64,000 nt of DNA from Mycobacterium cookii (GTDB taxonomy: Bacteria > Actinomycetota > Actinomycetes > Mycobacteriales > Mycobacteriaceae), in NCBI RefSeq assembly GCF_010727945.1, contig NZ_AP022569.1:5022001-5086000 (forward strand), in the 5' to 3' direction. The notes below the pieces were generated by a model, which was given only the letters and a program-made list of their open reading frames with translations, had not been told where the DNA came from and ran no database searches. Numbering within the stretch: position 1 is the first letter of the stretch; every line of letters begins with the position of its first letter. A program made the position numbers and the translations under genes. Of this stretch, positions 16,807 to 26,172 are shown one piece after another.

Positions 16807-19800
16807 AGGTCCTCCCACGGCGCCTGATTGAGCGCAATGTCCAGCAGCGCAGTGTCGTGCTGGCTGTCGGTTGTATCAATCGGCGCCTTGCAAAACCGCC
16901 GTATCGAGAGGTGCAGCGTATTGCCCCGCGCCCCGTTCTTGAGCGCGACATAGGTCCGATTGCCGCTGGTGTTCGCGGCGATGGTGGCGCTGAGTGTGCC
17001 GGCAGTTTCGATTAGGTCGAGCCAGACAGCGGGTTGCATTTGCCATTCGGTGATGACGGGGGGAGTGCTCGAGTCCATGATGGGTGTCGGCGTCTGCCGG
17101 CTGCGCCGGATGGGCTCGGGCGTCTCGAGGAGCACACCGACGGGAACGGGTGTGCTGGGGGAATCCTCCCAGAAGACCGTGACTTGTGGCTGCTTGGGAA
17201 GAGGCAGAGCGCCCAGGCCGGCGGCCTGGAGAGCGGCCTGCATTTCGGCGTCCGTTGGATTCGCCGAGAGCGCCGACAATTGCGCGGACGCGCCCGCGGT
17301 GAGATGACGGTAGCCCGTATTGGTTCCGTTGATGTCGGCGATCATCTCGTCCAGCGAGGCATAACGAGACGTTGCGAAGGCGGTGCGGTACAACGGGTTC
17401 ACCGGCGGTGGCGGAGGATCGCCGGGCTGCCAGTTTGTTGTTGGCACGGGCGGTGCGGGATCGCTTTCGAGATCGAAGATGTAGGGCGTCATGCCGTCGA
17501 GGGGGAAATCGAATACCTGTTTGCCATGCCGCACTGAGGTGCCGCTGGCGTTGATACAAGGCGCTGCACCGCTGTTCAGCAGGGCCCGGATGGCGTCCTC
17601 CCATGGCGTCAGGACGACGCCGTCCACCGGAGTCAGAGGGAACAGCTTCTGAATCGGCTGCTGGTTCGGCGGGGCGCTGGCCGGCGGGCGGAAGGTTGCC
17701 GCGCGCGCGTGGCCTTGCAGCGTCTCGCCGTAGGCGGTCAGCAGCTGCTCGACCGCGTCGGTCGCGAAGACCACGGTGATCGGTTCGGAGTAGAAGAAAT
17801 GCGGCTCGTCGTTGCCGGGCCAGACGCACAACACCCAGGGCGCCAGGGAAACCGGCGGCGTGCTGTCGGTTTCGAAGTAGAGCGCCTGCGATGCCGCGAC
17901 CGGACTAGTCGGGTGTGCCGGATTACCGTTGCCGTCGTCGGTTGCCGATTCTGCCGTGTAGTTGACCGTGATGCCGTAGATCGAGCCTGGCTCGAGCAGT
18001 GGCAACTTGGCAGGGTCGCCGTTGAGCGCACCGGCAACGGTCTGCTGGTTCTGCACTTGGGTGTTCGAATCGAAGGTTTCGCGCTCAACTTCGGCGACGC
18101 TCCAGCCTTCGATGGACGCCACCACATAGGGCGGCGGCAACGCGGCTGGTACCGAATTTTCCTTCTCGAGAATGCCCAGCAGAAAGGAGTCTGTCCCAGC
18201 GGGAAGGTCGACCGTCGCGACTATGTTCAAACCGTAGTAGTCCGGTGCGTCTTCGGATTCGACAACGCCGTAGACCGTCAGGAACTCCCAGTCCAAAAGG
18301 GCGTCATTGCTCCAGACCCCTCCCGGCTCGTACCAGGTGCTCGGTAGGTCGGTGTAGGCGTGAACTATCGCTTCATTGATGACCGTATCCGAAATCCCCT
18401 TGCCGTTCGGATCGAGCGCGCGCAGCACCAGAGTTCTCGACCGGATCAATTCCACTGTGACCCAGAGGAACAGGCGTACCCGCACCAGCGGATTGCCGTA
18501 GAAGTGCAGCGCATCGGCCAAATCCTCGTTGTTCTTCGCGAGTGGGCTCAACGCCTTGGTGAGCAGGTCGAACTCCGCGTTGAGACGGGGCAGGTCCGAA
18601 GCGAACGGGGCTGCCAGCGCGCGCCCGCTGCACGCCCAGCGAGCCTCGGACGGCTGCAGCCGTGCAAGCGTCTCCGCCAGACTGCGGGTCGCCATCCGCT
18701 GTGCATCGGCGGTGCCGACAAGAGTGTGGATGGCGGAGTCGCGTCCTGCCAGATCGGCAGCGTGTGACAGCGACGCGAACTGTGCGGTTTGTGGCAGGCG
18801 CCGCAGGATCTCGTTCTGGACAACCGGATTGCGCAGGGTCGGATGCTCGGTGTTGAGCAGTCCAGCCCGCTCGGGTGTTTGGACGGGCTTTTGGGTGCGC
18901 CTTGGTGAGATGCATGGCAGCGCCAGCTCGAACACGTAAGCGGGTTCCATGGACAGCAACGAATCGATGAGTTCGACTCTGGTGCGCCATAGCTCATTTA
19001 CCTTGAGCGTCAACGGGGGCGGCGCGGAGCGCACCGTGTCCGGCGGGTCGGGCCAAGCTGTGCCCTGAAGCGTCCAGCCGTCCGGCGACGTCCCTACATT
19101 CGCGCGATTGAAGCACCAGAAGACCGATGTCGCAGGCGCAGCTGGATCACAGACAGAGCTCCACGTCGTGGTCACGGTGGTCGTCAGTGCGCTCCCCGCG
19201 ACGACGGCCTGCGGTGTGGCGAATGGGGTCCAGTCGAGTAGAGCGAGGTCGATGGCGCGGTCATCGCCGCCGTTTGCCGCCGCGTTCGGTCGCCACACGG
19301 AGGGCACTCCCGCGGCGTCATTCAGCAGCATCGGTCCGGGGCCGGAAACCTGTGCCAGAGAGATGCTTTGGATGGTGTAGCGGTAGAGGTTCTCACCACG
19401 CTTGCACCAGCCGCCGCTCGGCAGCGTCGGCGCATTACCGGGAGATTGCGTGAAGCTGGTGAACGCGGGATCGAGCTGAGGGGAGAAGGCGAACTTCAGC
19501 ACCGGAATTGAATCAATCGGCACCGTGACGATGTTGCCGTTGCTGTCCTTGGGCAGGTTGTTCGGATCCGTACCCCCATCGGCCAGCTTGGCATCGATTG
19601 GACGGTCCACCCCGGTGCCCTGCACCAGAGCAGGCGAACGGCTTTGCAAGAACAGCGCGTTGACCAACGGCGGCGCGGGCGGCGTCACTGGTCCGGGTCC
19701 GAGCGTAAATCCGACGCAGCCCGAAACACTGAAGAACAGGAATGAGACGCTGCCACAGATCTTCCCGGTGATCGTGGTGTTTGCGGCGGTGCCGTCGCTG

Positions 19801-22800
19801 GTAACTGCGAGATTTCCGCTGGCGGAGACGGACACGATGAATAGGTGAAGTTGTCCGCTGATGGTGATGGAACCGGCCAGCAGAAACGGTGAGAAGCCGA
19901 TGCCGACGGCCGCAGTGGCGCCAATTTCGAGATACAGGTTGACGCTGGTGTTGCCCCAGATGAGCGCGACATCGATGCCCATCGCGATGGCAAAACCCGA
20001 CAGCGCGTGCGTCGGGAGATTGAAGCCCGGAAAATCTGGGATTCCGTGCCCATGGATTTCGAGATACCCAGAGCCGGTGAACGAGTTGATGACCGAAACA
20101 GTCGCGGGTTTCGCGATGCTGCCCAGATCGAGATAGAAGTTCGTCGGGTCGGTGAAGTCGAAGAATGCGTCTGCAGGAATTGAGATGGCAAAGAACGGGC
20201 TGAGGTTGTAGTTGACCTGCAGGCCGATGGTCAGGGTGCCGCGTCCGATATCAAGATCGAGCGTCGCCAGGATGGTTCCGGTGGCGTCGCCGAGAAGCCC
20301 GGGTAGCGACGGCACCAGAACGTTTGCGTTCATGAACAACAAGATGCGCGGCCCCGGCAGTTCGAGCACCAGGATGCCCTTGAGGTTCATCACAAAGCCG
20401 CCATCCATGGTGCCCAGGACAGCGCCGGCGCCGAAGGCCCAGTGACCGATTTCTGCTTGCCAGCCGTTGCTGTGGGCGTTCGCAACGTCGGTGGGGTCGC
20501 CCTTGACTTGCAGGTACCAGGTCATGGGGTCGTCCACAGTGCGCCCGAAGTGCATCGCGAAGAGCGCAATCAGTCCATAAATGCCGAGCCCTGAACTGCC
20601 CAGCACGATCGGTGCGGGGAAATCGACTTCCAGCGAAATGGCAACGCCTGTCGCGGTATTGCCGGAGCCGTCAGGTGGGGTCTGCTGGATGTTGAACTCG
20701 GCCTTCGCGCGAAGGCTGATGGGGACGATGGTGACATCGATCGAGCCGGCGATACCGCCGTTGCCGATGTTCAGATACCCCGATCCCTTGAACGCGCCCG
20801 GAATGTTGACCGACGCGCCGAGCGCGGAGATCGTCGGCACCCCAAGCGGATCCAGTGGCCAGCGCACCTTCGCGCGGTCCACACTGACGATGCCCAGGTC
20901 GGCCTTGATGCCGACGTCCACTTCGAGGTTGAGCGGGTTGGTGCGGGCAATGCTGGCACCGAGCACTTGGATGATGTCCGCGAGCCCGGCGGGCAGATGG
21001 AACGTTCCGGGATCGGTGACATCAATCGAGTAGCCCTTGCTCGCATCGAAAACGATGGGCATCAGTGTGTTTCCAGGGCCCGCGCCCCAGACGATCTTGA
21101 CGCCCACCGCCTTGTAGCGAACCTTGATCGGCTTGCTCGGCTTGGTGGTGATGATGCCGAGCAGGTCCACATAAAGGTCCGTTTCAACATCCAGGAAGAC
21201 CGCGGCCTCACCGCCCGCGCTCCCTTCCTGAGCCAGCAGCTCACCGCCGTAGAGCGTGATGGTCTCGGCGTGTAGGACGCCGATCTGCGAAATTGCCGCT
21301 GCGGCAACGAGAGCCGCGCCGTCGAGCAGGCCTTCCTTCCAGCTGGCCATGCTCGCGGTGGCAGCGGCGACATCTTGCAGCAACGGGGAAAAGACCAGCA
21401 GGGTGCCCATGAAATCGCGGAAGCGGTTTACTTCAGGATCGGTGGAATCGTCGGTCACCGGATCGCCCCAGCGCATCAGGCCGTCCTTGTCGTTCTTCGC
21501 GGCCGCGATGGTGAGTTGCTCGGTCCAGGTGTTGGTTGAATCGTCGTGGGAGATGATCAGGTCGAAATCGGTGGTCCCGTCCGCCGGGTTGGGGTTTCCG
21601 GGCTGCAGGTTCTTCACCGTCATCGAATGATCGCCGCCGGAATCGTACGAAGCCTTCTGCGCTGCGCTTTGCAGGCCCTGCTGAGCGGCGGTGCTGAACT
21701 GGAATTCACCGGAAATCTCGAGCGCAATGAAAGTGCTCTGCGCGATGCGAACGATGATCTTGATGGAACGGAAAAAGGCCGGCCGATTCTGGTCTGCGTT
21801 CGGGGGTTTCTGAAGCGTGGGCTGCGATGGGCTGGGAGTGGGAGTGACGGCAGGAGGGCCGGTCACTTTAGCCGTTACTGTCGCGCTGGGCCCGGGCTGC
21901 GTGCTGTTGTAGACCGCATGCGCCAGCCAGTAATCGGCGTACACATACTGCGAGTCAGGGGATGTACCTGAGCCCCAAGCGGTTTGCGCGGAAACACCTC
22001 CGGGCAGTACCGCATCGTCGTGGTAATTGCCCTTTGCAACAATCGTGATCTGCGGTTGTTTCGCCGTACCCTGCACCGCTGCCTGAATGATTTCTGCCAG
22101 AGCGACCGCACGGCGCGACGAGAGATCGTCGTTGTAACTGGGCGGCGTTGCGTTCTGCTCGTCAGTTGCGTTGTGCTCGAAGCTCGCGAACCCGTCAATC
22201 TCTACTTCGGTGGGCGTGTTGTCGGCCATGCCCTGGATGAACTGATTCAGGTCGCTGCTGGCGACCAGCGGCGCGGTAAACGGGACGGAAGTCGTTGTGC
22301 GCGTGACGTCTTCTTCGTCAGAGACCTCGATGTGATCCGTCGGCGCTACATCGCCGGTATTCGGCACACCGTAGGCGGAAGGCGTGTTTTGCAATCCGGC
22401 CGGCGGCGCCTGTGGCGTGGTGGGCTTCGGCGGATGATCGAAGTGGAACCAGGCTTTGAGTTCGACTTTGTTGTTGCTGGCAGTCCCGGGCCAGGTGGCT
22501 GAAATATTAACAGTGTCAACGGTGTTCGCAGTTATCGTGATGGTGTCGGAGGTGAGGGTCTGCGGTGCGCCGCCGTTCTGGTTGTCGACGCTGACCTGAA
22601 TCCCCTCGACATAGGGTGCGAACTGCACCGTCCCCTGCTGCGCGTTGGTCAACGTGATGGTGTGGATGCCGTCGGTGGCGCCCCCGGTCAGGGCGAGGGC
22701 CATTCCGGACTGCCCGGTCGGCGGCACAGGCAGGGGATTCCCGCTGGTGGCTTGTGGGACTGCACTTACAGTGAGGTTGGTGATGTTCGGTGGGGTGGCC

Positions 22801-24023
22801 GAATCAGTCACCACGACTGCATAGTCGTGCTTTGCCGTGAACCCGGTGATTGGAAACGTTTGGTTCGACGTGATGTCGGTTCCATCCACCGTAATTTTGT
22901 AGGGCGGAACAGCTTGGCGGACGTCGACCACCAGAGTGCAGTTCTGCGGCAAGACAACCTTGATCACACCGTTCTGCTGGTCTTCCGCAATAGTGTTGTT
23001 CTGCGCGTCGTAGACGATGACCTGTATGTGCGGCTTGGTGTTCTCGTTGATGACGTCGAGTTCGAAATCACCTGATACACCTGAGCTTTTGCCGACTCCG
23101 ATCAACAGATCGTGGGCGGAGACGTCCACCGCAAGCCCTTGAGCGCCGCTGGGCGCGACGAATATTCGCAAATCGGGAAGATAGATGCCCTGCCAGTCGT
23201 CTCCCACACCAAACTGCGACAGCAGCTCGGGCGGCGTGTGGCTGTCGCTGAGGTCAAGAACCGCCTTGTCGAAGCCAAACCCGAAGTGGCCCGCGTCATC
23301 CACCAGTGCATAGGGGGGCAGCATCTGGATGAGCTGCGCTTCGCCGGTGTCGTCCGGGTCATCAATGGTTGCGGCACCCCACGAATCGATGACGAAATCG
23401 AGCTGGCCCAAGGTGCCGTCCTGGGTCAGGGTGACAAGGATCTTCGGCAGGACGAGCTTGACGTTCTTATTAGCCGGGTCTGCCTCGAGAAGTCCGTTGG
23501 GATCGAGCTTCGCGCCGGTGAGGAACGGTAGGTGCACGGTCGCGACGGTCAACAGCAGATCGAGCTGGAACTGCACGTTCGGATAATCGGACGGCGCCGC
23601 GGTGCTGCTGCCCCAGGTATCGAACAGCGGAGGAAGCGTCGATTGCACTTTCGGTACGCCGGACAGCGCACTCATCGCTGACGCGATCAACGAGGACGGC
23701 GAGCGCGGCGCGGTGATGCGGAACTGGAATGTGACGTCATGCCAGTCCCAGACCGAATTGCTCGATGCGGATGAAGGGGAGTTAATTCCACCGGTGCTGC
23801 CGCTGCCGGAGATACTGGCTCCGTTCGGCGTCAGCGAAAACGACGACGTTGCCGCGGAGGGATCCAGCCGGGCGATTCCCCAAACCGCAACGCCCTCTTC
23901 GTCGAAGCACGTATCCAATTGGTCGACATGGACAGTCGACAGGAGCTCATGGAAGGTCGGACCGAGGTCAACCCCGGCCAGAAAGTAGGGACTCAACAGG
24001 TCGAACAGTGCTAGCGGTTCCAT
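16803..24023 (-). CDS. giant-cassette protein 1: 2406-residue protein with OmpA-like segment and repetitive beta-rich core
   Basis: Starts at ATG 24023 with GAGGG upstream. No signal peptide. Rough layout: residues 1-330 strand-rich; 330-550 Ig-like strands; about 585-675 an OmpA-like segment with VEIDGFASF and YNDDLSSRRAVALAEII, matching the N-x2-LS-x-RRA-x2-V helix of peptidoglycan-binding OmpA domains; about 700-740 a Pro-rich linker; about 750-1440 a long core of amphipathic strands with an internal repeat (GSGYLNIGNGGI near 1080, GSGYLEIHGHGI near 1318) and hydrophobic runs such as FGAGAVLGTMDGGFVMNLKG. This core resembles what I remember as the DUF6603 family; I could not check it. Residues 1450-2406 hold helical and Ig-like parts. 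Function unknown; a scaffold, cell-wall-bound assembly or lipid-handling channel are possibilities. Confidence 0.8.
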   Translation of the reverse strand: MEPLALFDLLSPYFLAGVDLGPTFHELLSTVHVDQLDTCFDEEGVAVWGIARLDPSAATSSFSLTPNGASISGSGSTGGINSPSSASSNSVWDWHDVTFQFRITAPRSPSSLIASAMSALSGVPKVQSTLPPLFDTWGSSTAAPSDYPNVQFQLDLLLTVATVHLPFLTGAKLDPNGLLEADPANKNVKLVLPKILVTLTQDGTLGQLDFVIDSWGAATIDDPDDTGEAQLIQMLPPYALVDDAGHFGFGFDKAVLDLSDSHTPPELLSQFGVGDDWQGIYLPDLRIFVAPSGAQGLAVDVSAHDLLIGVGKSSGVSGDFELDVINENTKPHIQVIVYDAQNNTIAEDQQNGVIKVVLPQNCTLVVDVRQAVPPYKITVDGTDITSNQTFPITGFTAKHDYAVVVTDSATPPNITNLTVSAVPQATSGNPLPVPPTGQSGMALALTGGATDGIHTITLTNAQQGTVQFAPYVEGIQVSVDNQNGGAPQTLTSDTITITANTVDTVNISATWPGTASNNKVELKAWFHFDHPPKPTTPQAPPAGLQNTPSAYGVPNTGDVAPTDHIEVSDEEDVTRTTTSVPFTAPLVASSDLNQFIQGMADNTPTEVEIDGFASFEHNATDEQNATPPSYNDDLSSRRAVALAEIIQAAVQGTAKQPQITIVAKGNYHDDAVLPGGVSAQTAWGSGTSPDSQYVYADYWLAHAVYNSTQPGPSATVTAKVTGPPAVTPTPSPSQPTLQKPPNADQNRPAFFRSIKIIVRIAQSTFIALEISGEFQFSTAAQQGLQSAAQKASYDSGGDHSMTVKNLQPGNPNPADGTTDFDLIISHDDSTNTWTEQLTIAAAKNDKDGLMRWGDPVTDDSTDPEVNRFRDFMGTLLVFSPLLQDVAAATASMASWKEGLLDGAALVAAAAISQIGVLHAETITLYGGELLAQEGSAGGEAAVFLDVETDLYVDLLGIITTKPSKPIKVRYKAVGVKIVWGAGPGNTLMPIVFDASKGYSIDVTDPGTFHLPAGLADIIQVLGASIARTNPLNLEVDVGIKADLGIVSVDRAKVRWPLDPLGVPTISALGASVNIPGAFKGSGYLNIGNGGIAGSIDVTIVPISLRAKAEFNIQQTPPDGSGNTATGVAISLEVDFPAPIVLGSSGLGIYGLIALFAMHFGRTVDDPMTWYLQVKGDPTDVANAHSNGWQAEIGHWAFGAGAVLGTMDGGFVMNLKGILVLELPGPRILLFMNANVLVPSLPGLLGDATGTILATLDLDIGRGTLTIGLQVNYNLSPFFAISIPADAFFDFTDPTNFYLDLGSIAKPATVSVINSFTGSGYLEIHGHGIPDFPGFNLPTHALSGFAIAMGIDVALIWGNTSVNLYLEIGATAAVGIGFSPFLLAGSITISGQLHLFIVSVSASGNLAVTSDGTAANTTITGKICGSVSFLFFSVSGCVGFTLGPGPVTPPAPPLVNALFLQSRSPALVQGTGVDRPIDAKLADGGTDPNNLPKDSNGNIVTVPIDSIPVLKFAFSPQLDPAFTSFTQSPGNAPTLPSGGWCKRGENLYRYTIQSISLAQVSGPGPMLLNDAAGVPSVWRPNAAANGGDDRAIDLALLDWTPFATPQAVVAGSALTTTVTTTWSSVCDPAAPATSVFWCFNRANVGTSPDGWTLQGTAWPDPPDTVRSAPPPLTLKVNELWRTRVELIDSLLSMEPAYVFELALPCISPRRTQKPVQTPERAGLLNTEHPTLRNPVVQNEILRRLPQTAQFASLSHAADLAGRDSAIHTLVGTADAQRMATRSLAETLARLQPSEARWACSGRALAAPFASDLPRLNAEFDLLTKALSPLAKNNEDLADALHFYGNPLVRVRLFLWVTVELIRSRTLVLRALDPNGKGISDTVINEAIVHAYTDLPSTWYEPGGVWSNDALLDWEFLTVYGVVESEDAPDYYGLNIVATVDLPAGTDSFLLGILEKENSVPAALPPPYVVASIEGWSVAEVERETFDSNTQVQNQQTVAGALNGDPAKLPLLEPGSIYGITVNYTAESATDDGNGNPAHPTSPVAASQALYFETDSTPPVSLAPWVLCVWPGNDEPHFFYSEPITVVFATDAVEQLLTAYGETLQGHARAATFRPPASAPPNQQPIQKLFPLTPVDGVVLTPWEDAIRALLNSGAAPCINASGTSVRHGKQVFDFPLDGMTPYIFDLESDPAPPVPTTNWQPGDPPPPPVNPLYRTAFATSRYASLDEMIADINGTNTGYRHLTAGASAQLSALSANPTDAEMQAALQAAGLGALPLPKQPQVTVFWEDSPSTPVPVGVLLETPEPIRRSRQTPTPIMDSSTPPVITEWQMQPAVWLDLIETAGTLSATIAANTSGNRTYVALKNGARGNTLHLSIRRFCKAPIDTTDSQHDTALLDIALNQAPWEDL

Positions 24024-24205
24024 CGGCCCTCGCTGCACTCGGTCTGAATGGCGTCCGGGGTCGCCTGAACGTCGTTGTCCTGGCTAAGCCAGCTTTGGAT
24101 GACGCCGACTCGGAGTTGAACGAAACCGATGGCCCCCGCGGCGTCGGCGGCGGCTCCGAGGGTACGGCCGAAAGCTTCACCAGCCTGGTTCTCGGCCAAC
24201 CTCAT
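24011..24205 (-). CDS. 64-residue protein heading the giant-protein cassette
   Basis: ATG 24205 has GGAAGGA upstream, and the frame ends at TAG 24011, overlapping the start of the 2406-residue gene by 13 bases. The product is helical in its first half (ENQAGEAFGRTLGAAADAAGAIGFVQLRVGVI) with small residues spaced as in a packing helix, and polar at the end. No Cys pair, no signal peptide. Because it overlaps the giant gene, it is likely to couple its translation, and the protein may be a small subunit or chaperone. No family recognised. Confidence 0.6.
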   Translation of the reverse strand: MRLAENQAGEAFGRTLGAAADAAGAIGFVQLRVGVIQSWLSQDNDVQATPDAIQTECSEGRWNR

Positions 24206-24496
24206 GTCGGGGTTCCTTCCGCGTGTTCGCGGCCTGGGCGACCTGCCTCAGATGAGTAAAACGGATTTGTTCACGGGATGCTTGAGTAGTCCGCTACTGA
24301 AATTCAACGACTTCCACGTAACCGGCAACATTGGTCGTCTGCCGACGCCGGACGTACGTTGTGGCGGACCGTCGCTGTCAGGAGTGGAACCGCTAGCCAG
24401 CATCAGCACAGCAAGAGCTCGAAGTTCTTGTCATGCTGCTGCTTGACTGACCCGCCTAACCAGGCGTCGCCGGATTCCGAGGATCGATCCGGAAGG

Positions 24497-24991
24497 CTAA
24501 CTGCCGGGGCCGATGACGAAGCACCGCCCGGTGCTAGTCGTCAGCAATACTGCCTGCACTGCCGATTTGTCGATGCCGGGGAACTGAATCTGGTCGTTCA
24601 ATTGACCTGGATCGAGTGCGGCGATCTGGGAAGCCGTAGTGCCGTCCTTCTGGCGAACGTCGGCGGTCACCTGCTCGCCATTAACTGAATTGGACGGTTC
24701 GCGGAAGTAGTAGACATTAATCCCAGAGCCCGACGTGTCGGCAGCCCAACCATCGCGGTAGTAGCAGGCTGGGTTGCCATCAGCGTCCGGGGGCGGCGGG
24801 GGGCAGATTGACAACCCGACGCAGGCCGCGGTCGTGCTGGGAGCGGCATGAGTCGTTCTGACGGCTGGCGGTGGGGTCGTTGAGCTTGCTCTGGCGGCTT
24901 GCGGGGGCGGTGGTGAGGAGGACGACGAGCATGCAGCCAGACCAAAAACGGCCGCGACGATTACCCACTCGGTCCCCGCTGTCCAGTTCAT
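24497..24991 (-). CDS. lipoprotein, unknown function
   Basis: A 164-residue protein starting at ATG 24991, overlapping the upstream gene's stop as ATGA. The signal is TEWVIVAAVFGLAAC with a lipobox LAAC (lipid-modified Cys at about residue 20), followed by a Ser/Pro/Thr-rich linker (SSSSSPPPP and SSTTPPPAV). The folded part has four more Cys residues (ACVGLSICPPPP, PACYYRDG and GRCFVIG) and the phrase SGINVYYFREPSNSVNG. No known family recognised. It should be displayed on the outer face of the plasma membrane and is cotranscribed with the preceding secreted protein gene. Confidence 0.75.
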   Translation of the reverse strand: MNWTAGTEWVIVAAVFGLAACSSSSSPPPPQAARASSTTPPPAVRTTHAAPSTTAACVGLSICPPPPPDADGNPACYYRDGWAADTSGSGINVYYFREPSNSVNGEQVTADVRQKDGTTASQIAALDPGQLNDQIQFPGIDKSAVQAVLLTTSTGRCFVIGPGS

Positions 24992-25488
24992 ATTCGCTCT
25001 GCCGTCATGTCCATCTCGATCCAGCCCTGGCACGGTCCGCTTGAGATATCGGTGTGCATGACGCCGTCGAGTGTTCCGTTGGCTCGGGGCGTGTAGTGCA
25101 CAGTGGATCGGGCCGGACTCCATTGGATCGTGGTGTCGGGCATCATGCAGTCCCACTGGAATTCGCTGACTTGCGTCCACGACGACCCGTCCCAGGTGAA
25201 TTGCACTGGTTGCGGAACTGTCGGATTGCTCGGCGGAGGACCGCTGACAATCGTGGCGACACAATTCCCGCCCGTACAGCTTGATCGGAATCCGTAATTC
25301 TCGGTGTGCTGAGTCTCGGGTTCACTGGCGGCCATGCTGGTCCCGGACTTGGGGCCGACCATGAATGTGATCGCGTACTCGCCGTTCCAGGACGGGGTGT
25401 CGGCGGAGGCGGTTTGCGCAAGCGGCAGGGTAATTGTGAGCGGAGCGGCGCACAAAAGGACAAGACGTCTCAGACGGTTCAAGGCCAT
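24988..25488 (-). CDS. secreted protein, unknown function
   Basis: A 166-residue protein. ATG 25488 is preceded by AAGGAGAAACCG, a strong ribosome binding site. A Sec signal (ALNRLRRLVLLCAAPLTITLPLAQTASA) is cleaved near residue 29. The mature part begins DTPSWNGEYAITFMVGPKSG and contains four Cys (SCTGGNC, DCMM, GPCQG) likely forming two disulphides. Phrases such as FTWDGSSWTQVSEFQWDC and GTLDGVMHTDI resemble small beta-barrel secreted proteins of mycobacteria. Unrecognised family. Forms a two-gene operon with the downstream lipoprotein (ATGA overlap). Confidence 0.78.
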   Translation of the reverse strand: MALNRLRRLVLLCAAPLTITLPLAQTASADTPSWNGEYAITFMVGPKSGTSMAASEPETQHTENYGFRSSCTGGNCVATIVSGPPPSNPTVPQPVQFTWDGSSWTQVSEFQWDCMMPDTTIQWSPARSTVHYTPRANGTLDGVMHTDISSGPCQGWIEMDMTAERI

Positions 25489-25644
25489 CGGTTTCTCCTT
25501 TCGGGCCGGAACGGCTTTCGAATCAGGATGCGCCGCGACATGTCGGCGTAGCAAATGAATTGGCGATTCCTGACCGTACAATGTCTCGGTTGAGTAACAT
25601 TTGTTTTCCGAGCCGGCAAAGAAAAGCGCTCGGCAGGGGGCAAT

Positions 25645-26127
25645 ATGTTTACGAGAGTCAGGATGGTCATCCCGTTCGCGATCTGCGCTGTCGCCGTAAC
25701 GGCGGTCGGTCCTATTGCCGGCTTTGCCTCGCGCGCAGACGATTTGAGCGCCGCAATCTACGACGGCGTCAACCAGCTTCGTCAGCCATGCGGGGTGGTC
25801 GGCGACGACCCGCGTCTGACGGTCGCCGCGCAGCGCCATGCCGATGACTTGATGATGAACGGCGTTGGCGGCGGCCACATCGGTTCGGACGGCTCTTCGC
25901 CTCAGGCGCGTATCGCCGACGCGGGGTATACCAGGGCCGCCCACACGAGTGAGATCGTCTACTGGGGCACCGGGTCCCATGCGACTCCGGGAGCAGCGCT
26001 CGACCTGTGGATGCAAAGTCCTCCACACCGAGCGGTCATTCTGGATTGCGCATTCACCGCAGCCGGCGTCGCAACCGCCTGGAGCGGCAACATGATGATC
26101 GCCGTGGGTGACTTCGCAGGTCCCTAA
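25645..26127 (+). CDS. secreted CAP-domain (SCP/PR1-like) protein
   Basis: A 160-residue exported protein. The signal segment (RMVIPFAICAVAVTAVGPIAGFASRA) is followed by a compact CAP domain: a first helix with IYDGVNQLRQPCGV, the helix AAQRHADDLMM with its conserved His, the loop GHIGSDGSSPQARIADAGY, SEIVYWG, and ALDLWMQSPPHRAVILDC with the second conserved His. Two Cys probably form a disulphide. CAP proteins of bacteria are secreted and may bind lipids or have protease-like roles; no specific role can be inferred here. ATG 25645 has a GGGGG-type ribosome binding site. It is divergent from the secreted-protein/lipoprotein pair. Confidence 0.87.
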   Translation: MFTRVRMVIPFAICAVAVTAVGPIAGFASRADDLSAAIYDGVNQLRQPCGVVGDDPRLTVAAQRHADDLMMNGVGGGHIGSDGSSPQARIADAGYTRAAHTSEIVYWGTGSHATPGAALDLWMQSPPHRAVILDCAFTAAGVATAWSGNMMIAVGDFAGP

Positions 26128-26172
26128 AATTGGTGTGGGCCAGACTGTTTCGGATCGGTACCGGCTAGTCGT

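Noticed and set aside
10280..24205. Possibility that the giant cassette is a contractile injection system or a Tc/Rhs toxin
   Set aside because: I see no sheath, tube, baseplate, AAA+ ATPase, Rhs repeat or toxin-pore signature in or next to the cassette.
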